A stretch of DNA of 64,000 nt from Acanthosoma haemorrhoidale (taxonomy: Eukaryota > Arthropoda > Insecta > Hemiptera > Acanthosomatidae). The stretch covers positions 48,187,754 to 48,251,753 of the forward strand of contig OV884011.1 of assembly GCA_930367205.1 (NCBI GenBank), read 5' to 3'. The notes beneath the pieces were generated by a model. That model had not been told where the DNA came from. It ran no database searches and was given only the letters and a program-made list of their open reading frames with translations. Every line of letters begins with the position of its first letter. The first letter of the stretch is position 1. Made by a program: the position numbers and the translations under genes. Positions 1 to 10,910 of this stretch are shown one piece after another.

Positions 1-690
1 TGCGGTAGCAAAAAAAAAATTTGAGTACTGATTTTTCATTTTTAATGGCAATTATTATTTTTCATGGGGGAGGTTTTACTGTTAGCATCATTGGAACTGC
101 CTTGACATATATCGTTCCTCTAAAAAAAAAATAACTGGTTGAATTAAACACGATGTTAACATCAGTTTCAATTACATTTAACAATGCTAGTTTGAAAAAA
201 AAATGCAAATTACATGGGTTCATTTGATAGCCTAGAGAAAATAAATAATTAATTAATGATACTTATTCATGTTTTATATAGATTAGACGTATTTCCAATA
301 TCAAATAGGAGCTTCGCTAAAGTTTACATTTAATTTCTGTAACTTGAACTTGATTAAGACCAGTAGAGACAGAAATTCACCTGTGAAATCATAAATTTTG
401 AAAAAAAGATGAACAAAATACTAAACAATGATTAAAACTTTTGAGAATTTACTACTAATGAGCTCAAAAGGTACATGAGTTGAGAAAACCACTACTTGTC
501 AGCATTCTTTATTGCGGGTCTTTTTATTGAATAAGATAATAACTACTTTTTAAAATTTTCTCTACGTTCTCAAAATAATTTTAGTTATAATTCTCGGTTA
601 GCACTGATCCTTAGGGTCATTCCTAATGTCTCAATCAAAGAAAATAAAAGGAAATAGTCGACCTAAAATCTAATTGTAAGGTTGAAAATA
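1..690. other. AT-rich intergenic DNA, nothing recognised
   Basis: Long A and T runs, no open frame of note on either strand, and no repeat family that recurs elsewhere in the window. Confidence 0.5.
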
Positions 691-1370
691 TGCCGCTACA
701 TGTTTGCGCTGATGACTAATCGCAATTAAATGGTAATCTTTGCCTGGATGGTTGTTACCTGTAACAGCAAGAGCAATTAGCTCTAATGGCCGGCGTAGTT
801 CTAATGCCACGGTTCCAGATATGTTCTCTAGAACCGTGACATTAGAGTAGCAGATCGTTGTCGCTGTAGGAAAAAAAGAAACATTGAAGAGGGGGCAGCA
901 ATTCTCGAAATCGGCGATCAGATGGATATCTGCCCGTGGACGTCATGTAATTCGAGGACAATTGTCCTACTGATGATGGTACTGGGGCTCAGAAGAAAAA
1001 AAATGTCTGGTACCAGCGGACAGAAAAAAAAAAAAAAGAGACTCTCGAGAGACCCCGACCACAAGATTCAGGCAGCCCTGGGCTATTAATTCCCATGTAA
1101 GTAAATAAGCATTGAAGATCAGCTGCTGCAGATGTAATAGGCGTGTTATTAGGGTTGGCCATTGGAGCAGGGACACCTAGACCGCACACTCGGTTCCCAC
1201 ACGTAGGCCCTTATGTCTTTGTGGGTATTTTTTTGCCTCATCAGTGTGAGTGTCGCCTTAGGAAAGGGTAGTGGAGATATTTTGTCACAAATCACAGGTT
1301 GTCTGTCTGGTAAGTAGTAATAATCCTTCACAGTGACAAAATAACAGTTCACGCAATTTTTGAAAAACGT
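690..1370. other. GC-richer non-coding island 1
   Basis: The composition rises above the flanks. The stretch contains homeodomain-like TAAT words, short direct repeats (CTCTAATGGC and TTCTAATGCC) and the hairpin annotated at 800-846. Small overlapping open frames of 66-69 codons on the minus strand are interrupted and resemble no family I recognise. It may be regulatory DNA, which is inference from composition and position only. Confidence 0.25.
800..846 (-). other. Strong 20-bp hairpin, small RNA or regulatory palindrome
   Basis: Arms 800-819 and 827-846 are inverted copies matching at 18 of 20 positions, with a 7-base loop at 820-826. Transcribed from the minus strand, both mismatches become G-U pairs, so all 20 positions can pair. 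From the plus strand they are C-A mismatches. The stem is shorter than usual animal microRNA precursors and the pairing does not continue outwards, so a palindromic protein-binding site or a decayed foldback element is equally possible. Confidence 0.4.
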
Positions 1371-1706
1371 GATTACCCCTAAGAATGTCTAATACCTTTA
1401 TTTTCATTTCTAACAACAAAAAAATCCTCTTTCCATAAAAAATATAGAAAAAAAACAAAAAAGAAATGATGGAAATATATTTGCTAATTTATCGCAGCTG
1501 TAGGAGCTGCGTTCTCCATATTTTTTTTTTATAACAACATGAATTTACTTTTATGATCTAAATTTTATTGTTCCACAAATAAATGTTTGAACTAAGAATT
1601 CGAAGTTTAAATTAAATATAAATAAGGAGTTTTGTTGGGAATCAGCAAAGGTAGTTGAATCAAAGATTATTAATTACGAAAACTATTTACCCGCCTGTGA
1701 GTAATT

Positions 1707-1862
1707 TTTTTTATTTGATTTATTATTCCGGGAGCCACCCATTATTTACGGAATTTCATTCTCATTTACGGAAATCAAATAAAATTTCTATCCAGGGATT
1801 TGAACCCAAATCCTTGATACCATGAGGTAGTGAGAACGATTACTTAACTATATGATATCTAC
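1707..1862 (-). repeat. tRNA-derived SINE-like element
   Basis: Read on the minus strand, 1862 to about 1793 resembles a degenerate tRNA. An A-box-like stretch (TAGTTAAGTAA, about 1841-1851) is followed about 45 bases later by a perfect pol III B box (GGGTTCAAATCCC, 1795-1807). The next bases form a non-tRNA body with a repeated 'TTCCGTAAAT' word, ending in an A-rich tail near 1707. That is the architecture of a tRNA-derived SINE. No second copy was found in this window, so the family and its exact ends are unproven. A degenerate tRNA pseudogene is the alternative. Confidence 0.45.
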
Positions 1863-1869
1863 TTATTTT

Positions 1870-3270
1870 TTTTCATGAAGCTTGTAACGTACTCTTTTCT
1901 CGATCCAATTTGCATTTTAAATTTACATTGTTCATACTTGTTATTAATTACATTTATAAGACTTGTTTATTATTAATTATATTATATCTATATTTATATT
2001 CATTTCTATTATTAGTTTTATTAATGGTTTCCGTACGTTATTTGGGAAACTGGGCACATTGTGGTGCGCTAATAGTGGATCTGGCGACCTTCAGGCTAAA
2101 AATATCTTACTTTTGAACTTTAGTTGGTTAAGGGCGATTTTCCAGCTAGAAAAATACCCTAGAATATCTTTATAATAATACATAACGAAAATATGATAAA
2201 AAAATAAATTATACTCTACATACTCTTAATTATATTCTGGTTTATCTACATTACAAATTCGCGATTAAAATCCATATCACACCAACGCCGTCCGAGGTTT
2301 TCACCTTAGTTGGGTAAATGGTGTTCAGGAGTCGGTAAGAAGCAAATATAAACAAAAAGAAAATCAAAACATTAGTCAGTTTGTGTTATTATCAACTACT
2401 GAAAACAAATGTTTATTTATTACTGTTAAGTAACATATTACCTTAACAAAGTCTGGATCTACACGGGTCCATTACATTTGTTTTGTTGAGCATAAACTTC
2501 GGTACAAACTACTAAGACTCAAGATTATGCATATAAGAATAGACGTTTCACAACATTTTGGACAGTTTTCTATTCACCACCGAAAAGTAGCAACGGGAGT
2601 TAACCTTTCGTGAGTTCGCTTGAAGGAGTTGCCATAAAAGCACTGGCATTTCCTCTTCATAAGCACCAGTCTAATAACAATAATTGACTATATTAAAAGG
2701 CACACCTTCATAAATTATAGTCTGTACTTTAGTTGTAAAATATATGGGTGCCGTGGCCGATTTTAGCCTTGATACAACAAAGGATTAATTAGTGAGTTTA
2801 TGAGCTGGTCGGAGCCTCAGCAGTTAACTTAACGGTTAATATAAGGCTGCTCCGCACGAGCTCTGTTAGCTAAGTTGTGAACTGTTGGAGTTTATTGGTT
2901 CTAGTGAAACAAGTAATTTGTCAAGTGTTCACTTACAGGATCAATCGTGATAGTAAGTGTTTAATTGAGTCTGGTCGGTATTCAAATTGAAACGTTTGTT
3001 TTACTTACTCACTGATACACCACTGGGCAGGGCTGGTTGCTTATATCGTTATGGGCTTAAACTCGTATAAAAAGAACGATTGAATGAGTTTTTTGCGAGG
3101 TGCTTATGGCTTAAGTTTTTTAACTTCTTGTTTCTTTGGAGGAAAAAGGCTTTTTACTCAAAACCACGTTTGACACTTTACCATGTTAGCCCAAGTAAGA
3201 AAGAAGAGAAGAGAACTAGCATTTGCAAGTTGATTTAGAAGAGGCCACGTGCCCACCTCCACTTTAAGGG
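1870..3270. other. AT-rich intergenic DNA, nothing recognised
   Basis: Short open frames at 1910-2175 are hydrophobic low-complexity translations of AT-rich DNA. At 2750-2900 the composition is slightly more balanced, but no gene, repeat family or RNA signature is visible. Confidence 0.45.
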
Positions 3271-3275
3271 ACGGT

Positions 3276-6200
3276 CTAGGTTGCTTGGGATGAGATGGGA
3301 GTATAGAGCATTAGCATAAGAATTAGGATGGGCAGGGAGGTGGAATATAAGTTGTGGTAGCAGGAGGTGGCCAGGGAGGTGGAATATAAGTTGTGGTAGC
3401 AGGAGGTGGCCAGGGAGGTGGAATATAAGTTGTGGTAGCAGGAGGTGGCCAGGGAGGTGGAATATAAGTTGTGGTAGCAGGAGGTGGCCAGGGAGGTGGA
3501 ATATAAGTTGTGGTAGCAGGAGGTGGCCAGGGAGGTGGAATATAAGTTGTGGTAGCAGGAGGTGGCCATGGAGGTGGAATATAAGTTGTGGTAGCAGGAG
3601 GTGGCCAGGGAGGTGGAATATAAGTTGTGGTAGCAGGAGGTGGCCATGGAGGTGGAATATAAGTTGTGGTAGCAGGAGGTGGCCAGGGAGGTGGAATATA
3701 AGTTGTGGTAGCAGGAGGTGGCCAGGGAGGTGGAATATAAGTTGTGGTAGCAGGAGGTGGCCAGGGAGGTGGAATATAAGTTGTGGTAGCAGGAGGTGGC
3801 CAGGGAGGTGGAATATAAGTTGTGGTAGCAGGAGGTGGCCAGGGAGGTGGAATATAAGTTGTGGTAGCAGGAGGTGGCCAGGGAGGTGGAATATAAGTTG
3901 TGGTAGCAGGAGGTGGCCAGGGAGGTGGAATATAAGTTGTGGTAGCAGGAGGTGGCCAGGGAGGTGGAATATAAGTTGTGGTAGCAGGAGGTGGCCAGGG
4001 AGGTGGAATATAAGTTGTGGTAGCAGGAGGTGGCCAGGGAGGTGGAATATAAGTTGTGGTAGCAGGAGGTGGCCAGGGAGGTGGAATATAAGTTGTGGTA
4101 GCAGGAGGTGGCCAGGGAGGTGGAATATAAGTTGTGGTAGCAGGAGGTGGCCAGGGAGGTGGAATATAAGTTGTGGTAGCAGGAGGTGGCCAGGGAGGTG
4201 GAATATAAGTTGTGGTAGCAGGAGGTGGCCAGGGAGGTGGAATATAAGTTGTGGTAGCAGGAGGTGGCCAGGGAGGTGGAATATAAGTTGTGGTAGCAGG
4301 AGGTGGCCAGGGAGGTGGAATATAAGTTGTGGTAGCAGGAGGTGGCCATGGAGGTGGAATATAAGTTGTGGTAGCAGGAGGTGGCCAGGGAGGTGGAATA
4401 TAAGTTGTGGTAGCAGGAGGTGGCCATGGAGGTGGAATATAAGTTGTGGTAGCAGGAGGTGGCCAGGGAGGTGGAATATAAGTTGTGGTAGCAGGAGGTG
4501 GCCAGGGAGGTGGAATATAAGTTGTGGTAGCAGGAGGTGGCCAGGGAGGTGGAATATAAGTTGTGGTAGCAGGAGGTGGCCAGGGAGGTGGAATATAAGT
4601 TGTGGTAGCAGGAGGTGGCCAGGGAGGTGGAATATAAGTTGTGGTAGCAGGAGGTGGCCAGGGAGGTGGAATATAAGTTGTGGTAGCAGGAGGTGGCCAG
4701 GGAGGTGGAATATAAGTTGTGGTAGCAGGAGGTGGCCAGGGAGGTGGAATATAAGTTGTGGTAGCAGGAGGTGGCCAGGGAGGTGGAATATAAGTTGTGG
4801 TAGCAGGAGGTGGCCAGGGAGGTGGAATATAAGTTGTGGTAGCAGGAGGTGGCCAGGGAGGTGGAATATAAGTTGTGGTAGCAGGAGGTGGCCAGGGAGG
4901 TGGAATATAAGTTGTGGTAGCAGGAGGTGGCCAGGGAGGTGGAATATAAGTTGTGGTAGCAGGAGGTGGCCAGGGAGGTGGAATATAAGTTGTGGTAGCA
5001 GGAGGTGGCCAGGGAGGTGGAATATAAGTTGTGGTAGCAGGAGGTGGCCAGGGAGGTGGAATATAAGTTGTGGTAGCAGGAGGTGGCCAGGGAGGTGGAA
5101 TATAAGTTGTGGTAGCAGGAGGTGGCCAGGGAGGTGGAATATAAGTTGTGGTAGCAGGAGGTGGCCAGGGAGGTGGAATATAAGTTGTGGTAGCAGGAGG
5201 TGGCCAGGGAGGTGGAATATAAGTTGTGGTAGCAGGAGGTGGCCAGGGAGGTGGAATATAAGTTGTGGTAGCAGGAGGTGGCCAGGGAGGTGGAATATAA
5301 GTTGTGGTAGCAGGAGGTGGCCAGGGAGGTGGAATATAAGTTGTGGTAGCAGGAGGTGGCCAGGGAGGTGGAATATAAGTTGTGGTAGCAGGAGGTGGCC
5401 AGGGAGGTGGAATATAAGTTGTGGTAGCAGGAGGTGGCCAGGGAGGTGGAATATAAGTTGTGGTAGCAGGAGGTGGCCAGGGAGGTGGAATATAAGTTGT
5501 GGTAGCAGGAGGTGGCCAGGGAGGTGGAATATAAGTTGTGGTAGCAGGAGGTGGCCAGGGAGGTGGAATATAAGTTGTGGTAGCAGGAGGTGGCCAGGGA
5601 GGTGGAATATAAGTTGTGGTAGCAGGAGGTGGCCAGGGAGGTGGAATATAAGTTGTGGTAGCAGGAGGTGGCCAGGGAGGTGGAATATAAGTTGTGGTAG
5701 CAGGAGGTGGCCAGGGAGGTGGAATATAAGTTGTGGTAGCAGGAGGTGGCCAGGGAGGTGGAATATAAGTTGTGGTAGCAGGAGGTGGCCAGGGAGGTGG
5801 AATATAAGTTGTGGTAGCAGGAGGTGGCCAGGGAGGTGGAATATAAGTTGTGGTAGCAGGAGGTGGCCAGGGAGGTGGAATATAAGTTGTGGTAGCAGGA
5901 GGTGGCCAGGGAGGTGGAATATAAGTTGTGGTAGCAGGAGGTGGCCAGGGAGGTGGAATATAAGTTGTGGTAGCAGGAGGTGGCCAGGGAGGTGGAATAT
6001 AAGTTGTGGTAGCAGGAGGTGGCCAGGGAGGTGGAATATAAGTTGTGGTAGCAGGAGGTGGCCAGGGAGGTGGAATATAAGTTGTGGTAGCAGGAGGTGG
6101 CCAGGGAGGTGGAATATAAGTTGTGGTAGCAGGAGGTGGCCAGGGAGGTGGAATATAAGTTGTGGTAGCAGGAGGTGGCCAGGGAGGTGGAATATAAGTT

Positions 6201-6500
6201 GTGGTAGCAGGAGGTGGCCAGGGAGGTGGAATATAAGTTGTGGTAGCAGGAGGTGGCCAGGGAGGTGGAATATAAGTTGTGGTAGCAGGAGGTGGCCAGG
6301 GAGGTGGAATATAAGTTGTGGTAGCAGGAGGTGGCCAGGGAGGTGGAATATAAGTTGTGGTAGCAGGAGGTGGCCAGGGAGGTGGAATATAAGTTGTGGT
6401 AGCAGGAGGTGGCCAGGGAGGTGGAATATAAGTTGTGGTAGCAGGAGGTGGCTAGGTCTAGAATGAATGGGATGCTAAGATGAGCGTGAAGATTATTCAT
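3276..6500 (-). other. 1074-codon open frame across the minisatellite, probably not a gene
   Basis: The frame begins with an ATG just outside the array (MNNLHAHLSIPFILDL), runs through about 80 copies of the 13-residue unit ATSCYHNLYSTSL with four Leu to Met changes, and stops after a short unique tail (LPILILMLMLYTPISSQAT). There is no signal peptide, domain or splice context that I recognise. The near absence of synonymous differences between units points to homogenisation of DNA rather than selection on a protein. A second stop-free frame runs on the opposite strand, which is expected when a unit length is a multiple of three. I regard it as a non-coding by-product. A low-complexity secreted or structural repeat protein cannot be excluded without transcripts. 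Confidence 0.15.
3330..6453. repeat. 39-bp G-rich minisatellite, about 80 tandem copies
   Basis: The unit on the plus strand can be written GGTGGCCAGGGAGGTGG followed by AATATAAGTTGTGGTAGCAGGA. It has 18 G and 3 C out of 39, so one strand is strongly G-rich. About 80 head-to-tail units are present, and reading through them I see only one kind of difference: G to T in the CCAGGG word, giving CCATGG, at 3569, 3647, 4349 and 4427. The first pair and the second pair are each 78 bp (2 units) apart and the pairs lie 780 bp (20 units) apart, indicating a large internal duplication. Because 39 is divisible by three, any unit frame lacking a stop stays open through the whole array. This happens on both strands (minus: ATSCYHNLYSTSL; plus: WPGRWNISCGSRR). 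Confidence 0.97.
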
Positions 6501-6914
6501 ATAGGAGGGGGCATTAATTATCTCGCGAAGGATTTCTGGATTGACAGAATTTTGGATACGAAGTATATTGGAGGGGGTGGCTAATAGTACGATTAGGTGT
6601 AATAGAAAAATGGTAAGAGCAATCGAAGAAAATGGGTAAATGGCCTGCGTATCGATCGTTTGTTAGAAATACAGGTTTAGAGTTTTTAATTTAATATTAA
6701 TAACACAAAATGGAGCCAACTCACATCGTTTATTACAGAAATTTATTAATAAAAGAATCAATAAAATAATTTTTTTTAATTGAAAAATCTACAAGGATAG
6801 CTTAATAATGTGTCTGATGAAACTCGATGGAGCAATTTGTTTTTTTTCTATAATTTTTTTGTTTTAGAACAATCTATCCTATTTGGGAGGTAATTGTGAT
6901 AATTGACCTCACTC
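6454..6914. other. AT-rich intergenic DNA, nothing recognised
   Basis: This AT-rich spacer between the minisatellite and the LINE fragments holds no open frame or repeat that I could assign. Confidence 0.45.
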
Positions 6915-7153
6915 TTCCTATATTTATAGTTCAGCATTCATACAACAGATAAGCACGGCGGACCCTACATGAGTGCCCTCTCCTCGCATGCGAATGAGGA
7001 AGCATTGGTTGGAGGATCTCTCTAGGCTTCTTCATCAGACGCGCTACCGAAAAAAGGCCAGTGAGGATATGCTGACCATGAGCGCGAGAGCCACAGACGC
7101 TCTAGTCATGACTGGTGAAACTGACCATTACCATAACTCACACTGTCATGATA
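6915..7153 (-). mobile_element. Diverged 3' end of the Jockey-like LINE family
   Basis: Aligned by eye with the inverted copy at 7560-7980 and the sense copy at 11557-12517, this stretch shares the 3'-terminal region. The best-conserved part is the segment whose antisense translation reads SARATDA followed by a variable residue and then MxGET. It is inverted and shorter, with several indels. No coding part of the reverse transcriptase is retained. It lies in the same orientation as the next fragment, so the two could derive from one rearranged insertion or from two separate ones. Confidence 0.6.
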
Positions 7154-7154
7154 T

Positions 7155-7320
7155 TTATTCTAAAAACCATGGTGCTATCAAGATTCGTCCGTTTGTCCGT
7201 CTACAAGTATCTATATTCTGAGAAAGAGTCCATAAAAATGATTTGATCGATCTGAAATTTAGTGTATAACAACAACACTCCAGGCAAAGCTTTGCGTCTT
7301 GGTCTTAAGAGATTTAATAA
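7155..7320. repeat. Short dispersed repeat, related to 51205-51265
   Basis: The core 'TGATCTGAAAT' followed by GTGTAATCAACAACAAC-like sequence recurs at 51205-51265. Here it reads GATCGATCTGAAATTTAGTG then AACAACAACACTCC. The run 'ATTCGTCCGTTTGTCCGTCT' just upstream resembles the tails of many arthropod dispersed repeats. Ends and class are unknown. Confidence 0.3.
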
Positions 7321-7555
7321 TTATTTGTATAAATATCAATAATATATATAAATAATAATCGATAAAGGTAATAAAAAATTTTCCCGGTATCAATTAACTT
7401 CTCCGCTTACCGTGGAACTATTATGCTTTTTTAAGCCAGTGCTCAGAATGGTTTCTTGACGTAGTTCAGTTCAAGATTCATTAAAAATGGTAATGCAATA
7501 CATTCAGATATTAAAAAAAAAAATTTTTGATATTGGATAATATTATATTATTATA
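7320..7555. other. AT-rich spacer
   Basis: AT-rich sequence with A and T runs; no feature recognised. Confidence 0.4.
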
Positions 7556-7980
7556 TTCCTTTATTGTGCTATAATTACAATCTGCCTTTTATAAGGCAAT
7601 AAGTAATTAAGATAAATGCTCTCATTCATACCATATTTAAAGTTCATCATTCACTCGCTCATTCATACAATATTTACTGACAGCCCAGAGACCTCCCAAA
7701 TCCACATGCGAAGAGAAAGCGGAGTCTTGGGAAGTCCTCCGTCAGCCGCGTCAACAGATACTAGCCAGTGGAGGCTGACCAAGAGCGCGAGAGCCACAGA
7801 CGCTCAGGACATGATTGGAGAAACTGGGCATTGCCAGGACTCCTACTGTCACGCGTTTATGGCAGGTCACGAGGCCACTGCCGTTTCAGTCTCCGAGGAG
7901 GATTATAGGGATGAGTGGCGCAGTGCAACAGGATTAGGGTGGTTGGAAAGGCTACTTACTATTGGATAATAGAAGTTGCA
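7556..7980 (-). mobile_element. 5'-truncated 3' end of the Jockey-like LINE family, inverted
   Basis: The reverse complement matches the 3' part of the LINE at 11557-12517. It begins near 'CCAACCACCCTAAT' (about 7950), passes through the GC-richer 3' region and ends with 'AAAGGCAGATTGTAATTATA' near 7560, followed by an AT-rich tail. The strand opposite the element holds an open frame of 117 codons at 7616-7969 that has a counterpart in the sense copy at 12100-12342. It retains almost none of the reverse transcriptase, as expected for 5' truncation during target-primed reverse transcription. Confidence 0.75.
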
Positions 7981-8560
7981 TATTTAATGATGTTCGAGAT
8001 TTCAGTTCGTTTTTGGCCATTTTTCGGGACCAAGATGATTTAACCAATAAAATCGGGTATTTGCTATAACATTTTAGAACACTGAATCTAAATAGGAAGG
8101 TGGTCGTTTAAGTATGGTAGCTGTGAGGTACTAGCCATGTAAGTGGTAGCTTTGTTGCATCTCGACTTTACTTTTTACATCAGAGACCAGTTTGATATGA
8201 GGAAGACACCTCAACAAAGCTTAAGAAAGCTTGTTAATTAATTGGTAATAAACATTTAAACAATACGCAACGATGTCTCATGAATAAGCGTTAGAACTTT
8301 AGTGGACAGTAATTAAAAAAGTGTCATTACAATTGTAACGAAACCATCACCTGTGTGATGCATGACACCACTTCATTTTCTTTTTTTTTTTTCTTGTAGG
8401 GGTTGTCTCTAGAATTAGTTTAGAGAACAATCAACACAAACAACTCCCCGAAAAAATGAATAATTGTTGCCGCGAAGGTACTAGCAATTATCCCAGACTA
8501 TTTACATACGAACACCTTCTCACATCTGTTCCAGGTGGACATGTGTTAGAACACGGTCGA
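7981..8560. other. AT-rich intergenic DNA, nothing recognised
   Basis: No open frame of note and no repeat that I could match elsewhere in the window. Confidence 0.4.
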
Positions 8561-8960
8561 TTGTAGACACAGTCTGTGTTGAATGTTCTTTATCTGAGTG
8601 CTAGAGAGAGCTCATCGCTGGTACATTACCATAATACCGCTCCATTGCTCGGCAAACCAATGGTTAGAATTACCAACGGCTCGCTACAAGGTGTCCGTGC
8701 TCTTCACACCTTGCCCACTCACGGGAGAGATCGCTCGCTAAGATTGGCCTCAATAAAAACTGTATTGGCGCTGTAATTGTGGCGGGAATACACAGACATA
8801 TACGCAGCTGCTCGAATGTATTGTGTATCGGGGCTGTGTCATTACCGGCGTGGGAGTGCCCGGTGTATAGGTAATGACAGAGTGGGGCCCTCTCACTTAA
8901 TCACACAGTCGGTAGGCGATCCAGGATTCTTCCACGTCCTCACTAAAGGCCTCTTTTGTG
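8560..8960. other. GC-richer non-coding island 2
   Basis: Balanced composition between AT-rich flanks, with several short open frames (66 and 90 codons) that lack recognisable domains. It contains the inverted repeat annotated at 8837-8879. It may be regulatory DNA, which is inference. Confidence 0.25.
8837..8879. other. Inverted repeat with GC-rich loop
   Basis: TGTCATTACC (8837-8846) and its exact complement GGTAATGACA (8870-8879) flank a 23-base GC-rich loop. Pairing can continue weakly inside with GGC and GCC. A stem-loop or a pair of homeodomain-like half-sites is possible. Confidence 0.4.
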
Positions 8961-10320
8961 CCTCCAGTTATCCCTCCTCTTGCCCCTTTCTCAGTTATTA
9001 TTGCTCTTCTTCCATCTTCTTCTTCTCGGATCAATTTTATAATTCTTAAGGCTTTTTATTATTGGTCGGCCAATGAACCACCACCCACACTGGTACGAAC
9101 CTTCACATCTGCTGACGTTCCACCTGCGTGCTGTGATCGTATTCACTCACTTTAATGATCAGTGGGTTACCCATTGCACCAAAGAATAATTTTGCAACAA
9201 TTAAATTGTTTTATGTTAATAAAAAACTAAACTTTTGAAATTTATATGATTGAAATAAAAAAAACGGAATGCTAGGGAATAATATCGACAGTCGGACAGG
9301 TCTTGGCATTACCATCAAGGATTTACTTAGTAATTGGAGTGTCGATGACGGAAATGGCACTATGGCAGTGGTAATACAAGATAGCCCGACATGCCTTATA
9401 TTAATTATCCGGAGAAAACTAGCGGTCGTCGCTGGAACAGGTCAAGTCTATCTTAATTGGGAGGTTGTGGTAAATAGATAGTAGCCAATAAATATGTATT
9501 TGAAAAGAAATTGTATCGATATTTTTGCCGGAAGAAGCTAGATAGCCCTACCTAAATCTATAAAATTGTTTTAAAGGTTTCACTCCGTAATTCTAGATTA
9601 TTTGTCGGTACTAACATCTTTTTCGCACCTACCACTCTTTTGCTTTTTTTTCTTTTTTCATTTGTAACAAATTTTATATGTGCTGCATAAATAAATCTCA
9701 ATCGGGCTTAAAACTGAAATAAAAAGGAATAACTTAAATTATCTCACATTGAAACGGTCTATTCGTGCCATTTTTCTAGAGTTTCGAATAAAGAATATTT
9801 GAAAAAAAAAATTTTTTTAAGACAAAGAGAAGATGCCTGAAAAAGTTTGCCGAATTATGATTGCCAATTGTTGTGGTGAAGCCTGATGCGCATGAGTGGG
9901 CAAAGCCTTCAGAACATACACTACAATTGGTTATCGTTAAAGGGGGGGGGTGATAACCACAAAAAAAAAACTAGCTAACTATTATATATTTCTTTAGCAA
10001 TTTAGAAGATGTTTGAGTTGAATAAATTTGATACATAATTATATATATTATATACATCAATACTATATAATAAATGTTACAGTTTTGTGATTATATTACT
10101 GTTATTCAAACTTTTCTATGTATAATGTAACATATAAAAAACATAAAGAATCACTAATAAAGATAAACAAATACATCTGCCGCAACCTTGCAAGACATCT
10201 CATCAGCGTTAGGTGGTATTCGCCAGCGGGAACATGTAGTCCATTAGTTACAATTTTCTACACGGCCTATTATATATGTTGAATATTGCATATTGATTGT
10301 TCGATACTCTAGCTCTGAGC
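8961..10320. other. AT-rich intergenic DNA, nothing firmly recognised
   Basis: Mostly AT-rich. An imperfect inverted repeat (CCAATTGTTGTG near 9866 and CACTACAATTGG near 9921) encloses about 45 bases. A nine-base G run sits near 9942. No gene seen. Confidence 0.35.
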
Positions 10321-10329
10321 TAACACTAA

Positions 10330-10910
10330 CCTTTTCAATTTAAAATGTAGTGATAGCCTTTTCCATCGGACTCCACCCAACGCGGGTGATATTCCTTGCA
10401 TGTTTGCGAGAGGAAAGCTGAAAAGATCTGGTTTCGTAAAGGCATGAGGGGAGGGGGGTACAGCGATCGCTCAGACTCTGAGGTTGAGCACTTCGCAGAA
10501 GATAGGGAAGGTCCAGGGGGATGATTCCACCATAATTCATGTCAGCGAAAATAGTCCATTGACTCATTGTAACACATTAGTCTATGTTAGTGTACTACCG
10601 ACTTGACGTTGCTTACCAACGAGAAGAAATTCAGGGCTTCCTTACCTCTGTTCAGAAGTGGAGGAGGTGCAGGGGCCAGGGCACTTCACCATCTCTAGGA
10701 GGGCGATGAAGGATGAGCAGCCGATAGTGGAGATGTTCATCAAGAAGGCATCGTTGTACCAAGAAGTTTTAGGGAAAAAAAAGGACAGTAAACCCAACTG
10801 CACTGGAATATGCGCACCGCAGAATATAGAAATAACCCGTGGTCAAGTGTACGTGGCCACGAGGCGACCCTGTCTTGTACTCAGATCCTATAGTAGAGGA
10901 TGAAAAAAGT
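10330..10910. other. GC-richer non-coding island 3
   Basis: Balanced composition with short unrecognised open frames (75 codons minus, 81 codons plus). No start context, splice pattern or domain is convincing. Confidence 0.2.

Noticed and set aside
3330..6453. CRISPR-like array
   Set aside because: Units are contiguous identical 39-mers without spacers, in an animal-type genome. It is a tandem minisatellite.
9863..9932. MicroRNA-like hairpin from CCAATTG arms
   Set aside because: Only about 11 of 12 outer pairs form; the inner arms do not pair continuously.
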